Source: Odobenus rosmarus divergens (Eukaryota > Chordata > Mammalia > Carnivora > Odobenidae). From it: a stretch of DNA of 64,000 nucleotides. The DNA lies in assembly GCF_000321225.1 (NCBI RefSeq), contig NW_004450483.1, forward strand, positions 826,599 to 890,598. The letters run 5' to 3'. The notes beneath the pieces were generated by a model, which was not told the origin of the DNA, made no database searches, and saw only the letters and a program-made list of their open reading frames with translations. Each line of letters opens with the position of its first letter. Position 1 is the first letter of the stretch. The translations under genes were made by a program, and so were the position numbers. Shown here one piece after another: positions 42,115 to 53,025 of the stretch.

Positions 42115-43065
42115 CTCAGTGCAACACCTTATCCTAGAAGAAAATGGAGTGGTGGCTTCAACATTCTGAAAGAGATTTGTTTTCAACCTAGAATTCTATA
42201 CCCAGCTAAACGATCATTTAAACATGAAGGTAGAACAGAATCATTGATAGCCCTGAAGTCCTCCTAAAATTCAGTTCCCAGCCACTGTTTCAAAGGAAAC
42301 AACCAGAATATGTACTTTGGCAAAAGAAGAGTCTACACTGAGAATGAGGAGAGCGTAAGCTCTACAAACCCGGGGTGCGACGGGAAGGGGGTGTCCCAGG
42401 ATGACGGCTGAGGTGACACCTGGAGGACGTCTGGTCCAGCTAGAAAGGCAAGGTTAGTTGAAGTTTGAAAAGAAATATGTTTAATGGGATGTGACAGGCC
42501 TGTGGGGTATATGAAAAAATAAAAAACCTAAACAGGAATAAACCATAGAAAAATAAGCTACTAAAAAATGCTTTAATTATTAAAGAAAAATAACAGATGT
42601 TCAAGAAAGGAAACAAAATTGTTGCTCAGGAACAAACAATATTTACAGGACTATCGTGATATAAATAACTACCATTAACCTAACCAGGAATAATATATCA
42701 TTATATTGAGGAGATGGGGAGGGGACGTGTAGAGGGTGTGGGAGAGAGCTAAAACTTAGCTATTCTAACAGGAAATCAACAATTAATGTTAAAATGGGTC
42801 AATCAAGAAACGAGGTGGAAGCACCTAGTTTAACAATAAGGCTGCCAACACCAGAAGAGACAGTAAGTGTCAAGAAACAAAAACACTTGCCTTGCAGGAG
42901 GTGGGAAGCGGGTTAGGAGACCACTGTATAAGCCTTTAAGTAATAGCTGATTTCAAAAACTGTGTGCTGATATAATTTTGGTAAAAGATAAAATTGATTT
43001 TAAAATAATGAAATTAATTAAAATTAAAAATTGGGGGAAATAAAAAACTACGAATACCATATTAT
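42115..43065 (+). mobile_element. Old L1/HAL1-like 3' region
   Basis: 'ggcttcaacattctgaaagagatttgttttcaacctagaattctatacccagctaaacgatcatttaaacatgaaggtagaac' matches the L1/HAL1 3' text 'aaaattctgagggaaaatgatttccaacctagaattctatacccagccaaactatcaatcaagtg...'. The rest to 43065 is A-rich and consistent with its tail region. Confidence 0.6.
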
Positions 43066-43079
43066 GCGAGGCCTGCCAT

Positions 43080-43790
43080 GAAACTATCAGATCATGCTAC
43101 CCCCTGGCCGTCCCAGTCAGCCAACCTACCCTTCTGGTGCCTGGGAAAATAGAGGGAGAGCCAACTGGAGCCTTTTGGGGAGGAGACCACCAGCTCTCGC
43201 CAAGAAAAACTTTTTTGATGTTTTGATTGTTTGGGGCAAACTGTCAATCTGAAAGAAAATTCATCTCTTTTCAAGAGATGAATAAAAGCTTTAGTGGATG
43301 ATCCCTTCCCAACACTTAAAATAACGGCACTTGGTGAAACAGTCTTGCCAGGACCTTGATGTGTGAGAAGAGCTGATAGCATTTGGCTGTGTAAATAGTA
43401 GGAGCAATGTGTCAAGTGGCTTAGTGCATGGCTTTTCCCTTGCTTTAAAGAGCAGGCAGCTCTATTTACAGATTAATGCAGCCATGGGGCTGAGTTCAGG
43501 AATTTCACATCACACCGGTACTAAATAGCTGGGCAAATATGGTGCCTCGTACTAAGTTATTTGTGTTCACACTGTAAATACATGGCTAGCTGCTCTCATT
43601 ACATAGCAAGTAAAGGTTGCATGTTCATAGCTATGCAAACAGAGTTCCTCGCATGGGGCTATTTGTCCAAGCTCTGTGTTTATCTAGCCAGCCCCTCAAT
43701 TTTTGTAGTAGGGGATTCTCTGAAAGGTAAACGTAATCTGAGTCAACTTGAAACCCTTGCTGGTAGCTCTGCAAACATGGGCATTAGTGG
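43080..43790. promoter_or_regulatory. Candidate conserved non-coding island with a perfect hairpin
   Basis: Repeat-free AT-rich sequence. It includes an 11-bp perfect inverted repeat ATTCATCTCTT/AAGAGATGAAT (43259-43269, 43273-43283) with a 3-nt loop, and 'acagattaatgcagcc'. Enhancer status is inference. Confidence 0.25.
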
Positions 43791-43794
43791 ATCT

Positions 43795-44430
43795 TTGCAG
43801 ACAGTCCATCCCCAGTATTCACGGATCCTGTATTTGTGAACTCAACTAAAATTTATTTCTAACCCCAAAATCAATACAGTGCTTTCATGGTCTTTTGTAG
43901 ACATGTGCAGAGCGGCAAAAATTTGAGTCGCTCAATGCGCATGTTCCCAATTGAAGTTGAACAAGGTGACTTTGCCTTCTTGCTCCAACTCCCATCCTGT
44001 AGGCAAGTGTCCTTTCTGTGATCTATTTAGTGCCACATTTCCCACGTTTTTGTGCTTTTTGTTGGTGATTTCACTGTTTAAAATGGCCTTGCCGTGAGGT
44101 GCTGATGTGCTATTTGGTGCTCCAGGGCACAGGAATGCCATGATTCAGAGAAAATTCATGTGTTAGATAAGCTTCATGCAGTTGTGAGTTACAGGTCTAT
44201 GGGCTGTGAGGTGTAAATGAATCGACGGGAGATATTAGCCAAGGTGTCTTTAAAGAGAAGCACTCATAGAACAAAGTTATTCATTGACTGGTTGACAAAA
44301 TGTTGGGATGAGAGATGCACAGGAACACTATCCTGTCTTCTCTCCTAGGAGCAATGGTTCCATGTTCAATAATTCAGTGTTCACTATGACGTTATTACAG
44401 ACCATCACTACCTCGAATAATGAGAACCAA
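43795..44430 (+). mobile_element. Tigger-type (Tc1/mariner) DNA transposon relic
   Basis: Left end 'acagtccatccccagtattcacggatcctgtatttgtgaactc' and right end '...ctacctcgaataatgagaaccaactc' form the diverged terminal repeats. Inside, 'gaaaattcatgtgttagataagcttcatgcagttgtgagttacaggtctatgggctgtgagg' corresponds to the CENP-B-like helix-turn-helix start of a Tigger transposase (consensus KIRVLDKLRSGMSYSAVGRE), with stops. Non-autonomous deletion product. Confidence 0.75.
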
Positions 44431-44691
44431 CTCTAGTTACTTATATTTAGTAGTAGTTTCTGTGGTTGCTTCCCCAACATCCACACCTCCCTCCCACATG
44501 TGGAACAATCAGCCCCAAAGTTTGGGTGGACTTAATGTTACCCCCAGATACAGGGTTGGACCCACACTGGTCGAAGTGAATCCTTGCTGTCCTATCCCTC
44601 TTGTCACAGTGATTTGGTTCAGAATCAAAATCATGTTCTAAGTTGGTCCAATCACAGTTAAGTTTGCTTAAATTACATTTCCCCAGAAGTT

Positions 44692-44932
44692 GGGTTGCCA
44701 AATACAAGACACCTAATTAAACTTAAGTTTCAGGTAGACAGCAAATCATTTTTAAGTATAAGTATGTCCCCAATATTTCATGGGGCATACTTACACTAAA
44801 AAGGATTTGCTGTTCGGTGAAATTCAAATTTAACTGAGCTTTTATGTATTTTTATTTTACTTATTATTAATATTTATTTTATTGTTATTACTATTATTAA
44901 CTGTATCTTTATTTGCTGAAACTGGCAACCCT
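44692..44932. mobile_element. Palindromic MITE (hairpin DNA transposon)
   Basis: Terminal inverted repeat GGGTTGCC (44692-44699) / GGCAACCC (44924-44931). Internal arms pair: 'aatttaactgagc' against 'acctaattaaact', and AGTATAAGTATGTCCCC against GGGGCATACTTACACT around 44785. The right arm is interrupted by about 80 bp of TA-rich sequence. Matches a known old mammalian palindromic MITE of uncertain name (MER53-like). Confidence 0.7.
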
Positions 44933-45460
44933 ACCCAGACGCAGACTCTGAAATGGGGATTCCCGTGCAGGGGGCATATTAAGGAAGCTCTCCCAGGGGA
45001 GATCAGTGAGGGAATCGGGAAGCCATGCAAGGTCGAGATTTCAGGTAAGGTACTGCAGAAGGGAGCTGGTTCAACAGGGGAGCTTGAGAGTACAGACCAC
45101 ACTTCACCTGAAGCAAGGGAGCTGGGTTTCCAAAACTCACACTAGGAAACTTTTGGCAAAGGACCGCCCCCAACCCTGGGGAATGTCTACTCTCTAGCGC
45201 CTCCAATTCTTTGGCTGAGCCTCTCCAGTGATTCAAGGTCAAAGCTCTACAAAGCGTGTTAGGTATAGGCAGTTAAAAGGAAGGACATGGAGAATCAGTG
45301 AAGGGGATCCCAGGGGACTTGAGGAGAGCACCCCCAAATCCACCCTAGAGCTTTTGTTCCATAGTTGGGAAAGAGACCTGGATGTCACCCATTTGCTATT
45401 ACAGCTGTCTTGTATCTCAAAGGGCAGGCAACCCGAGCGGGACCAACAGTGTCTCCCCTG
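44933..45460. other. Unassigned sequence
   Basis: No repeat or exon recognised. Confidence 0.4.
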
Positions 45461-45464
45461 CCCC

Positions 45465-45808
45465 CACCCCAGTTCCTGTTCACCTGAAACCTCAGAATGT
45501 TGTTGGGAAATAGGGTTTTCATAGATGAAATCAGTTAAGATGAGGTCATATGAGATCAGAGGGGGCCCTAAATCCAATATTACTGATGTCCTTATAAGAA
45601 AACATCACACGGGGAAGATGGAGGAGGCAGAGATTGAAAAGACTCAGCTACAAGCCAAGGGTTGCCAGGAGCCACCGAAGCAGGAAGAGGCACAGAAGGG
45701 AGAGTCTCAGAGGGAGCATACCCCTTCTGACACCTCAATTACGGACTTCTAGCCTCCAATCTGTGAAAGAATATACTTCTGTTATTTTAAGTCATCGGAT
45801 TTGGGGTA
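45465..45808 (+). mobile_element. MLT1-type (ERVL-MaLR) LTR
   Basis: Forward MLT1: 'gttgggaaatagggttttcatagatgaaatcagttaagatgaggtc', 'ggccctaaatccaatattactgatgtccttataagaaa', 'gatggaggaggcagagattg', 'ctacaagccaagggttgccaggagccacc', 'cggacttctagcctccaatctgtgaaagaatatacttctgttattttaag'. Confidence 0.9.
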
Positions 45809-47050
45809 GGGGCCAACGAATCTCACCTAGGTGGAGTTGGAGTTTCTCTAATTCATAGCTAAAAGTACCCTCACTGACACCTCTTTCCCAAAGTACTGCC
45901 TTTGGGGAAGGTGCTAGAACCAAGGACAAGTTGCTTGTGATAAGTTCCATGTCATGAGCTTTGTTGTTTCATCATTCCCAGGAACTCCGCCTCCCCAGGC
46001 CTGTACTATGGGGACAGGGCTCTCCTTCTATCCCTTGTGAGAATCTGCGCTCCCAAAACTGTTCTGGTTGCTTCCATCCAGGGAGGGACATTTTTGATGC
46101 CTGGTTTTTATCACACTGAGTAGTTGATACTGCAAGAAATGGGGGATGACTTTTGTCATCTAATTGTTTGAAACAACAGCTGTTTCCCTGTTGAATTGGC
46201 CAAAGCCCTGGGTCTGGGTGACCCTGATAGACACAGGATCTGCAGCCCCCAAACCTGGTGCCTCCCTCCACTTCCCCTAAGTGCTCACGGCTCCTGGGGA
46301 GTCTGCTGCTCGAACTATGGTGGCCCCATCTGATACAGGGTGGTCAGGAGGCAGGTCAGGGTCAGAACACCTGGTCCCCTGGCCCCACCCAGGGCTCTCT
46401 GTTTGACTCCCATGGGCAAGACATCCTAGATTCTACTGCTTCTTTCCCTCTGGAATTCATAGGCAACCTTTACCCGGAGTCTACAGTGCATGGAGCCCTC
46501 CGTGAGCACTGAATTTTAAATGGTATCTCTAAGTAACAGCCACAAGTGCTTAGCAGGTAAGTAAGCCAGCATGGTTCAGCCCAGGTGGACTACCTCAACC
46601 TAGGCTGAGCCACCTGGGAGATGGGCAGGAACCCCAGATCAATCGCCTGCTGAGACAGTGTGCCAGGTGAGAGGTCCCCAGCACCCCATCCCCTGCGTCC
46701 CAGACCTGGTGCTGGGGGACACAAGAACGGAAGCTCTTTCCCTCTTCCTTCGGCAGGTCTGACTGCTCTGAAATATTTATACAATACCAAGAGCAGGCAA
46801 CTTTGGGGGAGGAAAGGCGCAGAGAGCGGGGTTCCAGGTGCTGCAGAAGCATGCCAAAACAGCTGGGCGTTTGCCTGTCGCCGGCAGAGGCTTTATCTGT
46901 GCTGATGTATACACAGATTTCTCTTTGAAGTCCGTGGGATGTAATCAAGAGATTTTAAAATTTGGTTTTCTGAAATTTTCTTTCTTAGAATTTAGGTGGT
47001 TTAAAGAGGTCTGGAATGTTTGGGAAGGGCAGGAGGGATGGGATGTCACT
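45809..47050. other. Unassigned stretch, partly AT-rich and repeat-free
   Basis: 46760-47040 ('ctctgaaatatttatacaatacc', 'gtaatcaagagattttaaaatttgg') is AT-rich without repeat words and may be another conserved island. The remainder shows nothing recognisable. Confidence 0.35.
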
Positions 47051-47054
47051 TTGC

Positions 47055-47195
47055 TTCTGTTACTTATTAACTGTATAACCTTAGGCAGGTTAATGATGCC
47101 CCATTGAATGGGTTCCATTGTCTGTAAAACCAGAATGATCCCTCCAATATCACTGGATTATTGTGGAGATCACATGAGCTAATGAAGGAACGTCA
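47055..47195 (+). mobile_element. MIR SINE relic
   Basis: Forward MIR: 'cttattaactgtataaccttaggcaggttaatgatg', 'ttgtctgtaaaaccagaatg', 'ttgtggagatcacatgagctaatgaa'. Confidence 0.75.
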
Positions 47196-48775
47196 GTACC
47201 CTCCCCCCCCATTCTGATTCCTGTAGGGGCTCAGCGTCCCAAGGTGATTTGAAATTTTTCATATTTGCCACTGGGAGTCCCCAGGGACTGGCCTTAGATT
47301 TTGCTCACTCCTTTCCATTCTAGAGCCCCACAAAGGACAACAGCTCAGTGTGAGCCGCCGGGCATCCCTCAGAAGAGAACTTTACAAACGCTATTGCCCG
47401 AACTTTAACATAAGGGCGTGCCTTTCTTCTCTGTAGCCCCTGACTCCTGGTCATCCCCCATTGGGGGAACCACCCGGCCAGGAACCTTTTTCTTCTCAGC
47501 CTGAGCTGAGAACGGTTCCCGGAACTGCTAACACCTTGGTCCGCCAAAAAGATGGCACCGGTTCTGTTTGCCATGGGCCAACTCCAACGTTTTGCCCACA
47601 GTCCTGTGCCCTGCAGAGCGTTCCCCCACTGCATGTTGTTCCCAAGTGCTGTCTGAGGTCCCTCATTATCCTGAAACACAGGTTCCAGGGGCTAAGTGTC
47701 ATGCTCACAGATTCAAGTACATAAAAGCGAATCTCCATTTTTGGTATCACTTAATTTCTGATGCTGAGCCCCCAGTTCTGTTTGACAGATCCTAGTTACT
47801 TCCTGAGTCAAAATCAGTAATTTCTTAGCCACTGTGGGTCTAATACTTCATCAATTCAGACAGCACACCCAACCCCGGGGACCAGGTTGAGTTTTGGGAG
47901 GGAGGGGATGTTAAGCAAATGTTCTGAGTGAGGATATTTCCACTTCTCAGAGTTCATCTGGCTTGAACCTGAATAGGACCAAGATGTGCCATGTCCTATC
48001 CTGCGTTCCTTCCAATCTGAGCCCCGCCCCCCACTATAGTCCTGCAATAGAGCCGAGCCCTCACCCCATCTCCCAGGCACCTCTCTGTGGTTTTGCGCCT
48101 GAGACCCCTGGCAGGTCCCATGGACTTGCTCTCACAACTAACCTGCCCATGGAAACTCGTGGGTCCTTCCCTGCCGCTCTTTCCCACATTCCATCTGTCA
48201 CAAGAGGCCCTGTGGATTTCACTCCTCTCCGTCTTGGCTGCACAGCAGAATCATTTTAAGTTCCTGCTCTTAGGTCCCCCCAGATCCAAGGCTGTCTCTC
48301 CTGTCCCCCCGCCCCCAAATGTTTCTTTGTTGACAGCCTTACCTTTATTTAAAAAAAATGCAGTCAACCCTTTTTCAAATCCCTCAACACCACCCACACA
48401 TCCAGTGGTTCAGGGTCTCCATGCCCATCTGATGGGCCCCATGTGTCCATGACTCCACTCTTGGTCAAGGCAGTGGTGGCCGGGCAAGGGATGTGGGCAG
48501 GCAGGAAGTAGTGGGTCTTCCTATCACCCTGCTCAGAAAAGGGCAGTTGTATGAATTCTGCTCAAGGTCACTCATCAAAAACTAGTGGGTTGGGGACGAT
48601 GCTCACTCCTTGCCCTGTGACACCAGGCAGCGCTCTGTGAAGGCTTCTGCTGTTTTCGGAGCAGATGAGCTCTGTTGGCCAGTGTCCCCATCTTTGTATC
48701 TGAGCCCAGTGAGGGGCAAGTCCACCCCCACCCCGTTCCCTTTGCAATGACACTTCCCTCCTAGCCCAAGGATGA
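47196..48775. other. Unassigned unique sequence
   Basis: 1.6 kb with no repeat that I can name and no supported exon. Chance frames of up to 121 residues (48087-48452 plus) lack any recognisable domain. Confidence 0.45.
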
Positions 48776-48779
48776 AGGC

Positions 48780-49200
48780 CCTTCCAGGTTAAAAGAGGTT
48801 CATATGCAAATCATCTTCTGTGAAATGGCAGAATGTAGTTCTCCAAGGGCTTCCAGAAAGGACAGTTCCGGGGGTTGAATGGCAGGTTAATTCTGATCCA
48901 CAAATTAATTTTGTCTCTTTGTATATCAAGGGTGTGCGAGACTTATTTAATTCGAAATAAATGTAATTATAGAAATGAATGAGCTATCAAAATTTTAAAC
49001 ATATGATCCATCAATATTGGCATGATGTGAGTGGCTGGTTATTATAAATAAAATGGGTCTTTGGCAATATGGAATTCAATTTCCCCCACAGAGTGTCTCA
49101 TTATATCTTGACATCTGGGTTAATGCTAAATTACAATCCTTAATTTCCAAATCAGAGCTTAATTTCTAAATAGGAGGTTAATATAAATAACCTCTCCAGC
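48780..49200. promoter_or_regulatory. Strongest candidate conserved non-coding island
   Basis: Long repeat-free AT-rich block with a perfect octamer ATGCAAAT (48804-48811) and a dense series of homeodomain-like cores: 'caggttaattctg', 'cacaaattaattttg', 'cttatttaattcg', 'aaatgtaattatag', 'gggttaatgctaaattac', 'gcttaatttc', 'ggaggttaatataaataacc'. Typical of developmental enhancers in gene-poor regions. Function not shown by the sequence. Confidence 0.42.
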
Positions 49201-50085
49201 TGTGGGGCTTCTGGGGGCTCCGGGAAGAGAAACTTCAAGGCAGAACAATCTGTGGTTTTGTGCAATTATCTGCCCCTCTGAGTTCTCTCCCACCAGTCAA
49301 GTGCTAGCTTCAGGGCAGAGATAGGAATCCTGGAGGCAGTGCTTTCTGGCCATTGGGAGTTTCCAGGGGCGCCATCTGTTTGGTGTGACTGCGTGAGGCA
49401 GCGGAGAGTCTCCAGACAGAGCTGTCCTGCTGCCTGAGCTCCCAGGGCTAGGACTGGGCACCATGTCCCTCACCTGCACCAGCCAGTCAGCCCTGGGGGG
49501 ATTTACCAGCCCCGCAGCGCATCCAACACGGTGGGGCAAGGGCAGTGTTCCATCCTGCCAGGGGCCATCACTGAAGGGGACACAGAGGGACTTCATAACC
49601 CACATTCAAGGGCGAGCTGAGAAAGGCAGACTCCTTTATAGGACAAGTGGAAAAATACTGCAGAGCGAGGGAAAGTCAAAATCATTCTGACGACACAGAA
49701 GAAGAAGGCTCCCGAAAGCGGTTCATTGCAAGAGTCAGGATACAATCTCAGCACACTGTCTGGCAGTCTCAAGATGATGCAAGGGGCCATGGCCTCCACA
49801 AGACAAGAATAGGAAACCTGGAGGTGGGGAGGGGCTGTGACCAAGGTCAAGGTGTGGTGGAAGGCGAATTACAGACCTCCCCAGGGCAGCACAGGGGACA
49901 GGGACAGCAATGGAATTGATGGTGTGGAGGACCAACTTGGCAAGTTCTCCCAGATTGTTGAAAAACGGGGGAAAATCGATGCAAGTGATAAAAAATTAGT
50001 AAACTGCATGTTGAGGGCAGAGAACTGAGCCAATTTCATCGTGAAGTAGAATAGATATTCCTAACAAAGGAGCTTCTGCTGAAAT
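49201..50085. other. Unassigned unique sequence
   Basis: 49600-50030 is purine-rich with an open plus frame (49837-50028, 63 residues) that resembles no known protein. No repeat words recognised. Confidence 0.45.
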
Positions 50086-50089
50086 CCCC

Positions 50090-50332
50090 CCCAAGTCAGA
50101 CCTTTCCTGCCCACCTGCATCCTCCCCACCTCCTCTCGCTGCTTTATTATTCTCCACAGCCCTGCAAAATGCTGCACGCTGCCTGGAGCCCTTGTTCATT
50201 GTTTTCACTTGCTTATTGACTGTTCCTCCCACAATCTGTAAGCTCCTGGAGGCAGGAATTTTATCGTATTCACTGCTGTATTCCCAGTGCCTGGAACATA
50301 GGTTCTCAATAGTTTTTGGATGAATGAAAGTA
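50090..50332 (+). mobile_element. L2 LINE 3' end
   Basis: Forward L2: 'ctttattattctccacagccctgcaaaatgctgcacgctgcctgg', 'cccacaatctgtaagctcctggaggcaggaattttatcg', 'ctgtattcccagtgcctggaacataggttctcaatagtttttggatgaatgaa'. Confidence 0.85.
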
Positions 50333-50419
50333 CAAAAGTAGTGATCAAATATAGTTTCAGAATTTCCCAGCTAAAGAGTGTGTATGTGGATCCCCCCCAA
50401 AAAAATCATTCAAAAGTGA

Positions 50420-50900
50420 AAACCAATCAATCAGGAAAGATGTTTATACTCATACCTTGCAAAAGTTTTGGAGTTACATTATGAAGAGGAAAATTCTCAA
50501 GCCACTAGGCAGAAAAATAGGAGTTACCTCTCAAGGAACGAGGCTAGGTCGAGCCTCAGATTTCTCTTCCATTCCTTCAAATGCCAGAAGGCAACGGAGC
50601 CATGGATAAGCAATTTTGGAAGAGAAGGTTCACAGACTGAGATGTCACAGAAGATCACCTGGCACAAACGAAGGGAACGGAAAGCCGCCTTCTAACATGC
50701 AAGGGCTCCAGACCTCCCATCTGGGTGCCCTCCCGGAGATCATTAGCCACAGCAACGCCCTCTAGGCCACGCCAAAAGTACCAAATCACAGAACTCAGGA
50801 ATGAGAAGGTTGTGTTATTAAACACCAGGTGTCCCGAGAAGGCTGGGCAGCTCAGCAAACCTTATCTCTTTGTACCAGGCACAGCGCTGTGGCTCCAAGA
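50420..50900 (+). mobile_element. Old L1/HAL1-like relic, tentative
   Basis: 'tcagatttctcttccattccttcaaatgccagaaggcaacggagccatg' and 'taacatgcaagggctccagacctcccatc' follow the order of old L1/HAL1 3' text ('...ttcagagccagaagacagtggaac...aacatgcaagaactcagg...'). Confidence 0.4.
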
Positions 50901-51165
50901 ATTAGATGGGGCTGGTGCCTCCTTCCACAATACCCTCTGGATAAACATAAGCACCCGAATTAGTTATGAGGGTAAGAATAATCATCATGGCGAGAACAAT
51001 TCCGTAATTGACTGTAAAATAATCCACTGGCAACTCCTTTCCTGGGGACAGGGTATAATAGCAACTCAGAAGTTCAATGAAAGATGATGGCAACTATGTA
51101 ATAACAGTAGTAACAATAATGATTATGGTCATAACAGTAATGACAACCATGAGAAGAGGAGGAGG

Positions 51166-51372
51166 GGGCGCCTGGGTGGCTCAGTTGGTTAAGAGACTGC
51201 CTTCGGCTCAGGTCATGATCCTGGAGTCCCTGGAGTCCCGGGATCGAGTCCCGCATCGGGCTCCCTGCTCAGCAGGGAGTCTGCTTCTCCCTCTGACCCT
51301 CTTCCCTCTCGTGCTTTCTATCTCTCATTCTCTCTCTCTCTCAAATAAATAAATAAAATCTTTAAAAAAAAA
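51166..51372 (+). mobile_element. Can-SINE with 10-bp internal tandem duplication
   Basis: Head GGGCGCCTGGGTGGCTCAGT. After ATGATCCTGGAGTCC there is an extra CTGGAGTCCC unit before GGGATCGAGTCCC, a local slippage duplication. Perfect 14-bp TSD AGAAGAGGAGGAGG at 51152-51165 and 51373-51386. Confidence 0.97.
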
Positions 51373-51394
51373 AGAAGAGGAGGAGGAAGTGGAG

Positions 51395-51575
51395 AACAGC
51401 AGTGTGCTCAAAGCTTTAGTTCATTCTCACCGCAACCTTTTTAGATCAGTAATATCATCATTTCTTCCCATTTTATATTTGGAGAAAATGAGGCTCAGAG
51501 AAGTTATATGCTTCACTCACGCGACTTGTAAGCAGCAGACCTGGATTCGAGCCTGAGCAGTCTGCAAAATATATG
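51395..51575 (-). mobile_element. MIR SINE relic, near full length
   Basis: Reverse MIR: 'tttagttcattctcaccgcaacctttttag', 'cattttatatttggagaaaatgaggctcagagaagttatatg', 'cgcgacttgtaagcagcagacctggattcgagcctgagc'. Confidence 0.9.
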
Positions 51576-51899
51576 TTCTTCCTAAGCGCATATGAAGTGT
51601 TCACTAAGGCAGACCCATTTGCTAGACCATGAACTAAGTCTCAGTTAATTTCAAAAGATTGAAATCTTATAGAATATGTTTTCTGACAACAATAGAATTT
51701 GCAAACAAACAAAAAACTCAAAACACAAAAAGCAAAAAACCATAGAAAATCGCCCAAGTTTTGGATTTTTAACATACCTGTAAATAACCAATAGCCTGTG
51801 GGTCAAGGAAAAAGTCATGAGGGAAATCTAACATTTTTAACTGAACAAAGACATCAAAATGTGTGGGATGCAGCTACACTGGTACTTAAAGGGAAATTT

Positions 51900-52149
51900 C
51901 TTTTTTTAAAAGATTTATTTATTTATTTATTTATTTAAGAGAGGGAAGGAGGAAGAGAGAGAGACAGAGAAACAGACAGTGGGGGGAGGCTTGGAGGGAG
52001 AGGAAGAGAGAGTCCTAAGCCGACTCTGGGCTGAGTGCAGAGCCCCACAGAAGGCTCAAAGTGGGGTTCGATCTCACAACGCTGAGATCACCACCTGAGC
52101 TGAAACCAAGAGTCAGACACTTAACCAGCTGTACCACCCAGGTGCCCCT
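51900..52149 (-). mobile_element. Can-SINE, older long subtype
   Basis: Reverse element with (ATTT)n tail side, GA-rich middle, 'gctgaaaccaagagtcagacacttaaccagctgtaccacccaggtgcccc' head. Flanks GGGAAATTTC / GGGGAATTCC are a decayed TSD. Confidence 0.93.
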
Positions 52150-52490
52150 GGGGAATTCCTATTAAAAACATAGAAGCATATATTAGAAAAAAGAAAAGTT
52201 TAAAATCAATGAACTAAGTTTTTACCTGAGAAGCTAAGAAAAAAAGTTGATTCTTTGACCAGATAAATACAGTTGATAAGCTGCTAGAAAAATGGTCAAG
52301 GGGAGAAAGAAAGCAAATAGAAATTGCCACTGTGAGAAAGGAAAAAGGAAATAACACTGCATACCCTACAGACATTAAAAGGATAAAAAAGGAAATATTA
52401 TGAACAACTTTATGGCAATAAATTTGACAACTCAGATAAAATGGACAAATTCCTTGGAAGACATGTCTTATCAAAACTGACACATTAAGA

Positions 52491-52686
52491 GATGTCTGGG
52501 TGGCTCAGTCAGTTGAGCCTCTGACTTTTGATTTCAGCTCAGGTCATGATCTCGGGGTCTTGGGATCAAGCCCTGAGACAGGCTCCAAGCTCAGCATGAG
52601 AGTCTGCTTGAGAATTCTCTCCCTCCCCCTGCTCTTGAGCTCGAGTGCTCTCTCTCTCTCTAAAATAAATAAATAAATCTTTAAAA
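52491..52686 (+). mobile_element. Can-SINE, older subtype
   Basis: Head GATGTCTGGGTGGCTCAGTC, 'gacttttgatttcagctcagg' body, AAATAAATAAATAAATC tail. TSD AAAACTGACACATTAAGA (52473-52490) versus AAAACTGACTCATTAAGA (52687-52704), 17 of 18 matching, inside L1 ORF2. Confidence 0.97.
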
Positions 52687-52776
52687 AAAACTGACTCATT
52701 AAGAAATAGAAAATCTGAAGAGCCCTGTATATATTATAAAGTATATTCATACTTTGAAAATTGTTTCTCACACTCA

Positions 52777-52804
52777 CCACACACACACACACACACACAC
52801 ACAC
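52777..52804. repeat. (CA)n microsatellite
   Basis: About 28 bp of CA repeat within the L1 ORF2 relic. Confidence 0.95.
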
Positions 52805-53025
52805 CAACCCCCTCCAGGTCAAGATGGTTTCACTGGTGAATTCTATCAGGCAATTAAGAAAGAAACAATACTAATTTGATACACACTCAGAAAATAGAGG
52901 AACAGGAAATACTTTCTAATTTGTTTTATGAAGCCAGAATAACCCTGATATAACATCTGACAAAGGCATGAAGGAAAAAGAAATTAGAGACCAGCATTTC
53001 TTATGAATTTAGACACAGAAATTCT

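Noticed and set aside
49837..50028. Small plus-strand frame of 63 residues with protein-like composition
   Set aside because: No start context, splice sites or similarity to a known family.
51077..51352. 91-residue frame through a Can-SINE, and similar frames at 55173-55559, 6897-7133 and 34041-34232
   Set aside because: Recurrent peptide WVAQLVKRLPSAQVMI-type text is simply the translated SINE head, not a protein family.
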